A DNA stretch of 25,229 nucleotides from an uncultured Cellvibrio sp. (GTDB lineage Bacteria; Pseudomonadota; Gammaproteobacteria; Pseudomonadales; Cellvibrionaceae): the NCBI GenBank assembly GCA_946481735.1, contig CAMLOU010000054.1, positions 1-25,229 on the forward strand. The letters run 5' to 3'. The translations under genes and the position numbers were made by a program. How positions within the stretch are numbered: position 1 is the first letter of the stretch; each line of letters opens with the position of its first letter. Of the stretch, positions 14,460 through 24,026 are shown piece by piece. The notes below the pieces were generated by a model. It saw only the letters and a list, made by a program, of their open reading frames with translations. It searched no databases and had not been told where the DNA came from.

Positions 14460-16028
14460 TCAGATGGTGTCTTCCGGGCGTGGATCACTGTCGTTTTCGG
14501 TCGACTCATCCGGCAAGTCGTCCGGCAGCTCTTCAAGCAATTGCTCGTCGTCCAGCGGTGTGTCTTCGATCAATTCGCGATTGATACGCTTTTTGGTTTT
14601 TGCACCCAGACGGCGGATATCGTCCACGCGTTTAACCAGATTGCCGCGCCCGGTCTGCAAACGCTTGCGTGCGGTGTCGTAGGCTTCGCGGGTTTTGTCC
14701 AGATAGTTGCCGATGTTGTCGAGGGAATCCAGCAACAAAACAAACTGATCGTGCAGTGCACCGGCATCGCGGGCAATACGTTCGGCATTGCGATTTTGTT
14801 TTTCGTAGCGCCAGATATTTTCCACTGTACGCAGAATCGCCAGCAGATTGGTAGGGCTAACTAAAATGATGCGTCGATCATAAGCCTCATGAGACAAGCC
14901 CGGCTCATGTTGCAACGCGAGCAGAAAGGCCGCTTCAACCGGCACAAAGATAAACACAAAATCCAGTGACTTTACGCCATCGAGTTTTTCATAATCCTTG
15001 ATGCTGAGTTGCTTGATGTGATTACGCAAGGATGCCACATGGGCCGTCAAATAGCGCTGACGTTCCAGGTCATCGTCGGTATTACAGTATTTTTCGTAAT
15101 CCACCAAAGAGACCTTGGCATCAATGATGATGTCTTTGTTCTCCGGCAGATGCACAATAACGTCGGGCATACGCCGGTTACCGGCTTCACTGGTATAACT
15201 GATCTGGGTGTCGTATTCGCGGCCTTTTTGCAGGCCGGATTGCTCCAGCAATCGTTCCAACACCACCTCACCCCAATTACCCTGCACCTTGGAATTGCCT
15301 TTGAGAGCCTGGGCGAGGTTGATCGCATCTTCACCGATTTTCTGGGTTTGTTTTTGCAACTCCAGCACCTGCCCCGCCAGCCGGTTGCGATCAGCGGTTT
15401 CTTTTTCGTAGACGTCTTCTACCTTGCGGCGAAACTCGTTGAGTTGCAGGCGCAGTGGGTCAAGCGTGGTTTCGAGCAGACTCTTACTGCTGTTGGAAAA
15501 TTGTTGCTGTTTATGATCAAAGATTTTATTGGCGATATTTTCAAATTCTTTGCCCAAATCCAGTTTGGCATCCTGCAAGAGTTTGAGTTGTTCAGCAAAG
15601 TTGCGCCGTTCCTGTTCAAGGCGGGTTTTTAATTCCGTCAATTCGTTATGCGCTGTGTGGGCCGCCTGCTCACTCTGACGCAACTGCTGTTGCACATCGC
15701 CCAGGAATTGCAATTTCTCGCGCGCCGCCGCCAGTTCCTGCCGCAGGTCGCCCAGTTGCTGTTGCTGTTGCGCGCGCAGATTTTCGCCCTCCCGCGCCAG
15801 GGATTTTAATTCATCTTGCTGGTTGCGCAGGTAATCCAGCTCGCGGGTCAGCCCCGCTTCACGCAGATCCCACGCGCTTTGGCGGTTCGCCAGTTCGGAC
15901 TCCAGTTCACGGGTACGACTGAAGACGGCGTCGTCGATGCGCCGACGCAACAGCAACACGCTGAGCAAAACGCCCATCAATAGCCCACCGAAGGCGGCGG
16001 CCAGCAAGATGATAGTGTGATTATCCAA
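14460..16028 (-). CDS. rmuC: RmuC family protein (DNA recombination)
   Basis: A 522-residue protein of the RmuC family, linked in E. coli to limiting inversions at short inverted repeats. An N-terminal membrane helix (about residues 6-27) is followed by a long coiled coil to about 240. Then comes a PD-(D/E)XK-like core with GNWGE at 250-254, PDV at 288-290 and IIDAKVS (Asp303, Lys305). The C-terminal tail is very acidic. The start is a TTG at 16028: it has AGGA 7 bases upstream, and the next in-frame ATG would cut the membrane helix in half. Longer than E. coli RmuC (475) mainly through the tail. It is divergent from the TPR gene. Confidence 0.95.
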   Translation of the reverse strand: MDNHTIILLAAAFGGLLMGVLLSVLLLRRRIDDAVFSRTRELESELANRQSAWDLREAGLTRELDYLRNQQDELKSLAREGENLRAQQQQQLGDLRQELAAAREKLQFLGDVQQQLRQSEQAAHTAHNELTELKTRLEQERRNFAEQLKLLQDAKLDLGKEFENIANKIFDHKQQQFSNSSKSLLETTLDPLRLQLNEFRRKVEDVYEKETADRNRLAGQVLELQKQTQKIGEDAINLAQALKGNSKVQGNWGEVVLERLLEQSGLQKGREYDTQISYTSEAGNRRMPDVIVHLPENKDIIIDAKVSLVDYEKYCNTDDDLERQRYLTAHVASLRNHIKQLSIKDYEKLDGVKSLDFVFIFVPVEAAFLLALQHEPGLSHEAYDRRIILVSPTNLLAILRTVENIWRYEKQNRNAERIARDAGALHDQFVLLLDSLDNIGNYLDKTREAYDTARKRLQTGRGNLVKRVDDIRRLGAKTKKRINRELIEDTPLDDEQLLEELPDDLPDESTENDSDPRPEDTI

Positions 16029-16067
16029 AGGTCTTTCCTATTGCAGTTATCGGCCGGTGCCGGAATA

Positions 16068-16086
16068 CTGGCCGTGATCCGGCCAG
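16068..16086. repeat. Inverted repeat in the rmuC/TPR divergent gap
   Basis: Perfect arms CTGGCC and GGCCAG around 7 bases, placed about 40 bases before the rmuC start codon. The adjacent stretch (16051-16064) is also rich in CCGG/GGCC repeats. It could be a leader hairpin or an operator; nothing identifies a regulator. Confidence 0.3.
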
Positions 16087-16194
16087 CGAGGCGCGCTTTG
16101 GTGCGGTAGTTCACTGAATCTGTGGATGCGCTTGTATACCGGGTGAATGGCCCAATACAATCGCCATCCCACGTATCCCTTGGTTCAAGGTATC

Positions 16195-16692
16195 ATGTCT
16201 TCCACCGATCCCGCGCTCACCCGCAAGATCCGCCAGCTTTGTGCTGCCGGATACCAGCATTACGATGCCGGTGATTACAAGGCAGCGCTGCGGCTATTCT
16301 ATCAAGCCTGGCTGCTTCTGCCCAAGCCGCAAACCGATTGGGTTGAAGCCGGCTGGGTATTGACGGCCATCGGCGATGGCTATTTTCGTTCCGGCCAATA
16401 CCAGCCGGGCCGCGAAGCACTGCAATCCGCATTGTGTTGCCCGCAGATGGCGCAAGCGCCCTTTATCCACCTGCGTCTCGGCCAGTGCCTGTGGGAACTG
16501 GGTCTGTATGACAGTGCGCGCACGGCGCTGCTGCGCGCTTACGACATCGCACGCATGGATATTTTTTCTGCCGAAGATCGCAAGTATTATTTTGCCATTG
16601 CCGGTTTGCTGTCCCGCCAGACATTAAACGAGCCATCGCCGGGTATCTCCAGTGAGCAGCACCAGAAACTTTTTAAAACTCAGGGAAATTAA
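16195..16692 (+). CDS. Tetratricopeptide repeat protein
   Basis: A 165-residue helical protein with about three TPR units, at roughly residues 15-48, 52-85 and 90-123. They are visible as the A-G-Y-(x)8-Y-x-A-A-L and L-G-x-(x)3-G-(x)2-D-x-A patterns. There is no signal peptide, so it is probably a cytoplasmic protein-interaction module. The ATG at 16195 is chosen because AAGG lies 5 bases upstream; the frame is open to an ATG at 16147, but that stretch lacks a site and overlaps the promoter region. murI follows after 8 bases, so the pair is likely one operon. Confidence 0.82.
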   Translation: MSSTDPALTRKIRQLCAAGYQHYDAGDYKAALRLFYQAWLLLPKPQTDWVEAGWVLTAIGDGYFRSGQYQPGREALQSALCCPQMAQAPFIHLRLGQCLWELGLYDSARTALLRAYDIARMDIFSAEDRKYYFAIAGLLSRQTLNEPSPGISSEQHQKLFKTQGN

Positions 16693-16700
16693 TCCGCTAA

Positions 16701-17537
16701 ATGAACGCCATACAGCACAAGCCGCGCATCCTCGTCTTTGATTCCGGCGTGGGTGGCCTCAGTGTTATGCATGAAATTCAGCAACGCTTACCCCACTGCC
16801 AATACCTTTACGCCTCTGACAACGCCGCGTTTCCCTACGGCACAAAAGCTGAAAGCGAGTTAATTGCGCGCGTTGATCAGGTCCTGCACGCATTGTTGCA
16901 GCATATTGAACAAGGTTATGGCCCGGTGGATATGATTGTGGTGGCCTGCAATACCGCCAGCACGCTGACATTACCGCACATCCGCAGCCATTTCTCCCAA
17001 CCGATTGTCGGTGTGGTGCCGGCAATTAAACCGGCCGCCTTACAATCGCGCAGCAAAGTCATTGGCTTGTTGGCCACACCGGCGACCGTGGCTCGACCGT
17101 ATACCCATGACTTGATCAGAGAACACGCGGCACACTGCACGGTGATCTCTGTCGGCAGCAGTGAACTGGTGCAACTGGCCGAACAAAAATTGCGCGGTGA
17201 AATCATTGCACCGGAAAAAATTGCCGCGATTGTTGCGCCTTTTTATACCGCACCACGCAGTGCAGAGCTGGACACCATTGTGCTTGCCTGCACCCATTTT
17301 CCCCTGTTGAAAGATGAGTTGCGCCACAGCTTGCCGGAGGGAATTCAATTGATCGACTCCGGCGAGGCCATCGCCCGGCGTGTGGAATTTCTGTTGCAGC
17401 AACAACCGCCTGTTGCTCATACCGATGTTCGTCACGGTCATCTGGCATTGTTCACCAAGGCGACCCGCGATGTAGAATTATTGCGTACAGCGTTGCGCGA
17501 TTTTGCGCTGGAAAATATTGAGATTGTGGCCTGCTGA
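16701..17537 (+). CDS. murI: Glutamate racemase
   Basis: A cytoplasmic cofactor-independent racemase that makes D-glutamate for peptidoglycan. It has 278 residues, the usual size. Family motifs are present in order: FDSGVGGLSV (residues 13-22), YASDNAAFPYG (37-47), and the two catalytic cysteines Cys83 in VVACNTAST and Cys197 in LACTHFPLL. The neighbouring His199 of the second motif is kept. The start ATG lies 8 bases after the TPR gene stop codon, with an AGGGA further upstream inside the preceding gene end. Confidence 0.97.
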   Translation: MNAIQHKPRILVFDSGVGGLSVMHEIQQRLPHCQYLYASDNAAFPYGTKAESELIARVDQVLHALLQHIEQGYGPVDMIVVACNTASTLTLPHIRSHFSQPIVGVVPAIKPAALQSRSKVIGLLATPATVARPYTHDLIREHAAHCTVISVGSSELVQLAEQKLRGEIIAPEKIAAIVAPFYTAPRSAELDTIVLACTHFPLLKDELRHSLPEGIQLIDSGEAIARRVEFLLQQQPPVAHTDVRHGHLALFTKATRDVELLRTALRDFALENIEIVAC

Positions 17538-17572
17538 AAGCATCACCAGGAAACTACCTGTGAGTGCTGACA

Positions 17573-17600
17573 GGCGTAGCCTTCGCCGGAGGGCGTAGCC
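17573..17600. repeat. Short direct repeat in the murI/AddB-like gap
   Basis: GGCGTAGCC occurs twice (17573-17581 and 17592-17600) around a 10-base centre TTCGCCGGAG. The same nonamer, inverted, occurs in the loop of the REP-like palindrome at 24661-24696. It could be an interspersed repeat fragment. The rest of the gap (17538-17664) shows only a weak CAGG/CCTG hairpin at 17567-17580. Confidence 0.35.
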
Positions 17601-17664
17601 ATGGCAATAGTGCTGTGCGATGATAACGCCACTCCAATAATCGATGATTTGCACAGGTTCCGGC

Positions 17665-20388
17665 ATGGTCGCTGCATTATTTGATATCACTCCCCTGCTC
17701 CCCGCCTTGCATGATGGCGACATTATTCTCACCGCCAACAATCGCCTGCGCAATCACATCCTGCGCGCTTATGGCGTGTATCAACAAACGCAGGGCAAAA
17801 CGGTGTGGGCTGCGCCAGCTATTTATCCGCTGAATCAGTGGCTGCGGGAATGCTGGCACCAGTTGCAGGATCAGGCGTACGCACCGAGCCAGGTGATGAT
17901 TGCCAGCGCCTTGCAACGGCAATACCTGTGGGAAGAAGTCATCACGCACTCCAGTGTCAGCGACGCCTTGCTGCAACCGGAGCCCCTCGCCCAAAGCGCG
18001 GACAGTGCCTTGCGCAACCTCGCCTTGTGGCAATTAGGTGAGGCTGATTTAACAGCATTTGAAAATCAGAATACCCTGCACTTCCTGAGTTGGTCAGGTG
18101 ACTTCAATACACGCCTTGCGCAGATGCAATTAATCACCGAAGAACAATCCTATGACATTATCGGCAACGCCTTTGCCGAGGGCGTGTTGTCACGCCCGCC
18201 GCGTATTTATCTGCAAGGTTTTGATGATATTCCGCCCTTGATCAATCACCTGTTACACCAGGCCACGTCGGAGATCCGTTTATTACCACCCCATCGCATT
18301 ACGAATAATCGCATTGATCGCGTGAGCACGGTTGATGATGAAACAGAAATCGGCGCGGCGGCGCTGTGGGCTAAACAGATACTGGAAGAAAATCCGGATG
18401 CGGTGATCGGAATCATCGTGCCCAACCTCGGACAATGTCGCGATCAAGTAGAGCGCTTGTTCACCGATGTCTTTGAACCGCTCGCAAAGATGCCGGACAA
18501 ACCGCGCTACACCTTGCCGTTTAATTTTTCTGCGGGTACACCGCTCGCCGCCACGCCGATTATTCACGCCGCACTGGAGTTACTCAACCTCACGCGCGGC
18601 CCCTGGGAATTGGATAGCGTGTGTGATCTGTTGCAATCACCTTTTTTTGGCGATGCCGAGAATGAATGGACGCTGCGTGCCGGAGTGTGTGACGCGTTAC
18701 GCCGGCAAGGCAAGTTTATGATCAGTGCGACAGATGTGCGTTACCACTGCCGCAAACTGTGTGACGCGTTAAAAGTCACGGCGCCAGATAATGTTGCTGC
18801 GGGTTTGATCGCGTTGGAAAACCAGCGCCGCGGCAGTCTCGGCCAACATACCGCCGCCTACTGGGTGGATTTTTTTCAGCAACAATTAACCTTATTGAAC
18901 TGGCCCGGCACACGCCGTCTTGATAGCCAGGAGTTTCAGCAAGTTAAACTCTGGCATCAGGTACTGGATGAATTTGCCACGCTCGACAGCACCGGTTTAC
19001 GGCTCGATCACTACCACGCCTTGAAACAACTGCGCAACCTCGCCGGCAAGACGCCCTTCCAGGCGCAAACCCCGGACTCGCCCATTCAAATCCTCGGTGC
19101 ACTGGAAGGTGCCGGTTTGCGTTTCAGTCATTGCTGGGTGATGGGCCTGCATCATCGCCAGTGGCCGCCGGTCCCTGCACCCAATCCTTTGCTACCGGTG
19201 TCATTGCAACGGGATCACCAGATGCCTCATGCCAGCGCCGAGCGCGAATTAATCTTTGCCCAGGCGTTGACAGACAATTATCGTCATTGCGCGGCACAGG
19301 TGGTGTTCAGTTCTGCGCACAGCGATGCAGAAAATGAATTGCGGCCCAGCGCATTAATTCGCGATATACCCGAAACTGCGATCACGGCGCTGGTACCGGC
19401 GACCCGCAATTGCACACAACAAAACGCACACACCATTGCAGCGGTTAAACAGTGGCAACTGGTGCACAGCGCTCACGGCCCGCGCCTGTTATTGAATGAC
19501 CAACCCGTGCGCGGTGGCAGTAATCTCTTTAAGCAGCAGGCCGCCTGTCCGTTTAATGCCTTTGCACGCCTGCGCCTCGGTGCCGAACAAATCAACGAAC
19601 CCGTGGCAGGGTTTTCTGCCATTGAACGCGGCAACATGTTGCACGATGCCTTGGCCATTATCTGGCGCACGTTGGGCAATTCTCACCAGTTGCTGGCGCT
19701 GTCTGCCGATGAGTTACAACAGTTAATTAACACCGCCGCTGCCGAGGCCATACGTCCGGTGCAACAACACCGCCCGGCAGAACTGGGAAGCTTTTATTGC
19801 GCATTGGAGCAGGAACGGCTCGCGCGCTTGTTGAATGAGTGGCTGGAACAGGAAAAAACGCGCCCGCCGTTCAGCGTGATTGCCATAGAAGAAAAGCACA
19901 GCGTGAATTTTGCCGGTTTGAACCTGCAACTGCGCATTGATCGCATCGATCAACTGGAAAACGGCGAACTGTTATTGATTGATTACAAAACCGGTTCACC
20001 CAAATTAAAAAGCTGGCTCGGCGAACGCCCCGACGAACCGCAACTGCCGCTTTATGCCGTGAGTCATCATACCCCGGTAGCCGCCATTGCCTTTGCACAA
20101 ATCAATGCAAAAGCTGCGCAGTGGATTGGCACCGGCCAATTGTCGGTGGCTCATGACGGCATCCAGCCACCGCCATTGGAATGGCCGGAACAACTCGCTG
20201 AGTGGCAGGCTTGCTTACAACAACTCGCACGGGATTTTATCGCGGGCGACGCGCGCGTTGATTTTAAAGATCAGGCTGCCATGCAATACGCAACGGATTT
20301 AATACCACTCAACCGCGTGCTGGAGATGGACGCGGTCAGTGAACTGTTGGAGGCAGGCCAGGTGCCCGTCGTGGAGGAGCAAGCATGA
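17665..20388 (+). CDS. AddB-like PD-(D/E)XK nuclease, probable DNA repair protein (TIGR03623 type)
   Basis: A 907-residue protein related to AddB, the inactivated-helicase and nuclease subunit of AddAB. It matches the type I know as TIGR03623 ('probable DNA repair protein', about 900 residues). The N-terminal half has the AddB-like helicase layout but no Walker A P-loop. The C-terminal nuclease core shows CPFNAFARLRLGA, ERGNMLHDAL, RIDRID, then LLIDYKTG (Asp773, Lys775) and QLPLYAV. Only one Cys is near the position where AddB places its Fe-S cluster ligands, so no cluster is expected. ATG 17665 has AGG 7 bases upstream; ATG 17644 is an alternative. Its stop overlaps the start of the helicase gene by four bases. 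Confidence 0.9.
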   Translation: MVAALFDITPLLPALHDGDIILTANNRLRNHILRAYGVYQQTQGKTVWAAPAIYPLNQWLRECWHQLQDQAYAPSQVMIASALQRQYLWEEVITHSSVSDALLQPEPLAQSADSALRNLALWQLGEADLTAFENQNTLHFLSWSGDFNTRLAQMQLITEEQSYDIIGNAFAEGVLSRPPRIYLQGFDDIPPLINHLLHQATSEIRLLPPHRITNNRIDRVSTVDDETEIGAAALWAKQILEENPDAVIGIIVPNLGQCRDQVERLFTDVFEPLAKMPDKPRYTLPFNFSAGTPLAATPIIHAALELLNLTRGPWELDSVCDLLQSPFFGDAENEWTLRAGVCDALRRQGKFMISATDVRYHCRKLCDALKVTAPDNVAAGLIALENQRRGSLGQHTAAYWVDFFQQQLTLLNWPGTRRLDSQEFQQVKLWHQVLDEFATLDSTGLRLDHYHALKQLRNLAGKTPFQAQTPDSPIQILGALEGAGLRFSHCWVMGLHHRQWPPVPAPNPLLPVSLQRDHQMPHASAERELIFAQALTDNYRHCAAQVVFSSAHSDAENELRPSALIRDIPETAITALVPATRNCTQQNAHTIAAVKQWQLVHSAHGPRLLLNDQPVRGGSNLFKQQAACPFNAFARLRLGAEQINEPVAGFSAIERGNMLHDALAIIWRTLGNSHQLLALSADELQQLINTAAAEAIRPVQQHRPAELGSFYCALEQERLARLLNEWLEQEKTRPPFSVIAIEEKHSVNFAGLNLQLRIDRIDQLENGELLLIDYKTGSPKLKSWLGERPDEPQLPLYAVSHHTPVAAIAFAQINAKAAQWIGTGQLSVAHDGIQPPPLEWPEQLAEWQACLQQLARDFIAGDARVDFKDQAAMQYATDLIPLNRVLEMDAVSELLEAGQVPVVEEQA

Positions 20389-23300
20389 ACCTCGAACACT
20401 TGCCCCACGCCAGTTTTGCACCCGACACACCACCGGATATTGACGCACGCCGCGCGGCCCTTGATCCCACACAATCTTTTGCGGTCTCTGCACCCGCCGG
20501 CTCCGGCAAAACCGGCTTGTTGACACAACGGGTGTTAACCTTGCTCGCCCATTGCGAGGCACCGGAAGAAGTGCTCGCCATTACCTTTACCCGCAAAGCA
20601 GCCGGCGAGATGCAGGACCGAATTCTGCAAGCTTTATGGCAGGCAGCGGAGCAACCGGAGCCGGACAACCCCCATGCACGCCTGACCTGGACCCTCGCAC
20701 GCGCCGTGTTGCAACGCGACCGGGAATTGCAATGGAATTTATTGTTCAGTCCGCAGCGCTTGCGTGTGCAAACCATCGACAGTTTGTGCCGTTCGATCAC
20801 CAAACAATTACCATTGGCCAGCGGCCTGGGTGCACAACCCGACACGCTGGATGACGCAGACAGCGCTTACCGTTTGGCCGTGCGCGAATTTTTTAATTTG
20901 CTGGAACAGGATTCCCCGTTGCGCGACGACCTCGCACGTCTGTTGCGCCATCTCGACAACAACCTCGCCAGCATCGAAAACTTGCTCGTCGCGCTGCTCG
21001 CCAAGCGTGAACAATGGCTGGAAGTGTTATTGCAGGCACGCCAACAACACGCGCGGGATTACCTTGAACAAACCCTGCATCAGGTTATTGTCGAGCACCT
21101 GCAACAGGTACAACACTGTTTGAAATTACATGCCAGCGAACTCTGTGCCATCGCTGATCAGGCTGCTACCAATCTGGAACAGGAAACACCACAAAAACAT
21201 CGCATCCGTCATTTACTCGGCGTCACCGGCTTACCTTTGTGTGAACCGAAGGCGGTGGAACAATGGGTAGCGTTTACTGACCTGCTGTTAACCAACACCG
21301 GCAGCTATCGTGCGCGCCTGACCAAGAATGAGGGCTTTCCACCCGGCAAAGAAAGCGCCGCATTGAAAGAACGTTTTTCAGCTTTGATCGGCGCCTTGCA
21401 GGAAACCCAACCGGCGTGTGCCGAATTACTGCACGGCATTCGCGGGTTACCCACATCGGTTTACGAAGATGCGCAATGGCAATTGCTCGACAGCCTGACG
21501 CGCCTCTTACCCTTACTGGTTGCGCAATTAACCCTGGTGTTTAAACAACTCGGCGCTACCGATTACAGCGCAATTTCCCAGGCCGCTTTATTGGCCCTGG
21601 GTGACGACGATGCCCCCAGCGATATTGCGCTGCAACTGGATTACCGCATCCGTCATATCCTGGTGGATGAATTCCAGGATACCGCCAGCCCACAATTGCG
21701 CTTACTGGAAAAACTCACGGCGGGCTGGCAAGCCGGCGATGGGCGGACCTTATTTATTGTGGGCGACGGCATGCAATCCTGTTACGGTTTTCGTAACGCC
21801 AATGTCGGTTTATTTCTCGATGCGCGCCAGCGCGGCATTGGTACGGTGGATTTGCAGGCGTTGGATTTGCGTGTGAATTTCCGCTCACAAGCCGAGATCG
21901 TGAAGTGGGTAAACAGCACCTTTCATTGCGCTTTTCCACCGCAGGATGATATCAGTCGCGGCGCGGTGAGATATTCACCGTCCATTGCATTCAATAAACC
22001 CTTGCCCGATACCGCGGTGACATTTTTTGCCTGCACGTACACCAACGGTGACAAGAACGAAGACGACGAAGACAGTCTTCAAGGGAAACAGGACGCGCAA
22101 CACAGCGAAGCACATCAGGTGGTGCAACTGGTGCAACAGGCGCGCCGCGATAATCCGGAGGGTACGGTTGCTATCCTGGTGCGCACCCGCACGCACCTCG
22201 CACAAATTTTACCGGCGCTAAGTGCGGCGGGATTGCGCTGGCAAGCCACCGATATCGACAGTCTCGCCAGCCGCATGGCGATTGTGGACCTGATGTCGCT
22301 GACCCGTGCGCTCTTGCATCCCGAGGATCGTATCGCCTGGCTTGCATTGCTGCGCGCGCCCTGGTGTGGTTTGAACCTGCACGATCTCCATGCGCTGGCC
22401 AATGCCGATCTCGGCGAACTCAGCCCGCGTGTCAAGGAAAGTGGTTATCCGGTGATCTGGCAGCAACTGCAGCATCACCTTCATATCAACTCCATAAGCG
22501 CTGCAGGAAAAAAATTACTCGCACGATTGATGACGGTTCTGCAATCCGCGTTGCGTCAACGGCGACGCAAGCCATTGCGCCAGTGGATCGAAGGCGTATG
22601 GTTGGCGCTGGGTGGGCCGGCGGTGTTGCTCGACAGCAACGACAGTGAGAACGCGGCCAGTTATTTTGCGCTGCTTGAACGCCACGACGAAGGCGGCGGT
22701 ATTCGCGATTGGCAGGCGTTCGACACAGCAGTGCAAAAACTCTTTGCCAAACCGCGCGCCGACGCCGACCCGCGCTTGCAGGTGATGACCATCCACAAAT
22801 CCAAAGGCCTGGAGTTTGATACGGTAATTATTCCGGGCCTGGATCGTTTGCCACGTCGCGACGACAACGAATTGCTGATGTGGCAGGAACGCCTGGACGC
22901 CCAGGGCGAAAACCAGTTACTGCTCGGCCCGTTGGCCGCCACCGGTGAAGATCACAGCCCCATCTACCGCTTTATGCGCGCCGAAAAAGAAAAACAACAA
23001 GCTTACGAATCAACACGTCTGTTGTATGTTGGCTGTACCCGCGCGATACAACGTTTGCATTTATTGGCCTGTGTAAAACAAAAAGATGATGCCCTCGCAA
23101 CGCCCAACAAAAACGCATTGTTGGCCAGTATCTGGGAACAGGTAAAAGCAGACGCGCAATTGTTATCGGTAAAGTCCCCTCCAACCACCCAGCAATTAAC
23201 CCTGGCAATTGCGCAACCGGGTTTACAACACATCCTGCGTTTGACACCGGAATGGCAACTGCCTCAGCTCACCGATGTCAGCCTGCTCAAACATTATCGC

Positions 23301-23897
23301 GGCCATGAGTACGATGATGATGAAAATCTGCCGGAACCGGAGACGCGCAGCAATCGCCTGGCTCGCCACACCGGCACGCTGATCCATCGCGCGCTGCAAG
23401 TGATCACCGAGCGCAATCAGGTACATGGATTAACTGAAGAAAATGTTACGCGTTATTTAAACAGCCAGACACCTTTCTGGCAGATTCAATTGCGTCAATC
23501 CGGCTGGATGGGTGCGGAATTGGCCCAGGCCATGGAACGTATTTATCAAGCGGTGCAGCACACTTTATACGACCCTAAAGGCCGGTGGCTGCTGGATCAT
23601 TCCCACGAGCAAAGTGCTTGTGAGCTGGCGTTGTATCAACAGAGTGATCGTTTGCGTGAATCGATTATCGACCGCACGTTTATTGCTGAGGGTGTGCGGT
23701 GGATTGTGGATTACAAAAGCAGTGAACCCGTACAGAACCAGACCGAAGCGGACTTTGTTGCGCAGGAAGTTGAGAGTTATCGCGAACAATTGGCGCGCTA
23801 CCGTGAATGGTTTGCGGCGATGGATGGGCGGGAGACGAGAACGGCTTTGTATTTTCCGGGGTTGAAGGAGAACCGGTGGGCTGAGGTGGAGTGGTGA
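20385..23897 (+). CDS. AddA-like UvrD-family helicase with C-terminal nuclease domain
   Basis: A 1170-residue SF1A helicase-nuclease expected to unwind and trim DNA ends for recombination with the AddB-like partner. Motifs in order: Q-motif Gln30, Walker A APAGSGKT (36-43), AITFTRKAAGEM (Ia), LVDEFQDT (426-433, Walker B), VGDGMQSCYGFR (459-470, motif III), VNFRSQ, TIHKSKGLEFD (V) and YVGCTRA (VI). The C-terminal nuclease has GTLIHRALQ, then VDYKSS (Asp1109, Lys1111) and YREQLARY. Motif III has Gly where GDPMQS is usual. The start has a strong GGAGGAGC site and an ATGA overlap with the previous gene, so expression is coupled. REP-like palindromes follow the stop codon. Confidence 0.93.
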   Translation: MNLEHLPHASFAPDTPPDIDARRAALDPTQSFAVSAPAGSGKTGLLTQRVLTLLAHCEAPEEVLAITFTRKAAGEMQDRILQALWQAAEQPEPDNPHARLTWTLARAVLQRDRELQWNLLFSPQRLRVQTIDSLCRSITKQLPLASGLGAQPDTLDDADSAYRLAVREFFNLLEQDSPLRDDLARLLRHLDNNLASIENLLVALLAKREQWLEVLLQARQQHARDYLEQTLHQVIVEHLQQVQHCLKLHASELCAIADQAATNLEQETPQKHRIRHLLGVTGLPLCEPKAVEQWVAFTDLLLTNTGSYRARLTKNEGFPPGKESAALKERFSALIGALQETQPACAELLHGIRGLPTSVYEDAQWQLLDSLTRLLPLLVAQLTLVFKQLGATDYSAISQAALLALGDDDAPSDIALQLDYRIRHILVDEFQDTASPQLRLLEKLTAGWQAGDGRTLFIVGDGMQSCYGFRNANVGLFLDARQRGIGTVDLQALDLRVNFRSQAEIVKWVNSTFHCAFPPQDDISRGAVRYSPSIAFNKPLPDTAVTFFACTYTNGDKNEDDEDSLQGKQDAQHSEAHQVVQLVQQARRDNPEGTVAILVRTRTHLAQILPALSAAGLRWQATDIDSLASRMAIVDLMSLTRALLHPEDRIAWLALLRAPWCGLNLHDLHALANADLGELSPRVKESGYPVIWQQLQHHLHINSISAAGKKLLARLMTVLQSALRQRRRKPLRQWIEGVWLALGGPAVLLDSNDSENAASYFALLERHDEGGGIRDWQAFDTAVQKLFAKPRADADPRLQVMTIHKSKGLEFDTVIIPGLDRLPRRDDNELLMWQERLDAQGENQLLLGPLAATGEDHSPIYRFMRAEKEKQQAYESTRLLYVGCTRAIQRLHLLACVKQKDDALATPNKNALLASIWEQVKADAQLLSVKSPPTTQQLTLAIAQPGLQHILRLTPEWQLPQLTDVSLLKHYRGHEYDDDENLPEPETRSNRLARHTGTLIHRALQVITERNQVHGLTEENVTRYLNSQTPFWQIQLRQSGWMGAELAQAMERIYQAVQHTLYDPKGRWLLDHSHEQSACELALYQQSDRLRESIIDRTFIAEGVRWIVDYKSSEPVQNQTEADFVAQEVESYREQLARYREWFAAMDGRETRTALYFPGLKENRWAEVEW

Positions 23898-23928
23898 TAA
23901 GGGTGAGGACAATGTTGCAGAAAAATAA

Positions 23929-23954
23929 GTCGGATTGTAGAAGATCAATCCGAC
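23929..23954. repeat. REP-like palindrome A
   Basis: Perfect 8-base arms GTCGGATT and AATCCGAC around a 10-base loop, 32 bases after the stop codon of the AddA-like gene. The arm sequence matches that of element B at 23976. It may also act as a transcript-end hairpin. Confidence 0.65.
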
Positions 23955-23975
23955 CTGGCTTTTCTGCGAAGTGGT

Positions 23976-24005
23976 GTCGGATTACGCTGCGCTAATCCGA
24001 CCTAC
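23976..24005 (-). repeat. REP-like palindrome B with GTAG head
   Basis: On the minus strand it begins GTAG and continues into the arm GTCGGATTA, which pairs with TAATCCGAC. The GTAG tetranucleotide ahead of a GC-rich imperfect palindrome is the hallmark of REP elements mobilised by RAYT (TnpA-REP) transposases. No RAYT gene is in the window. It lies 21 bases from the yciI stop codon. Confidence 0.7.
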
Positions 24006-24026
24006 GGGATGACAACCCCGGATTTA

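Noticed and set aside
13984..14864. Plus-strand frames opposite the DUF2489 and rmuC genes
   Set aside because: They are antisense shadows of genes with recognised domains and have no start signals.
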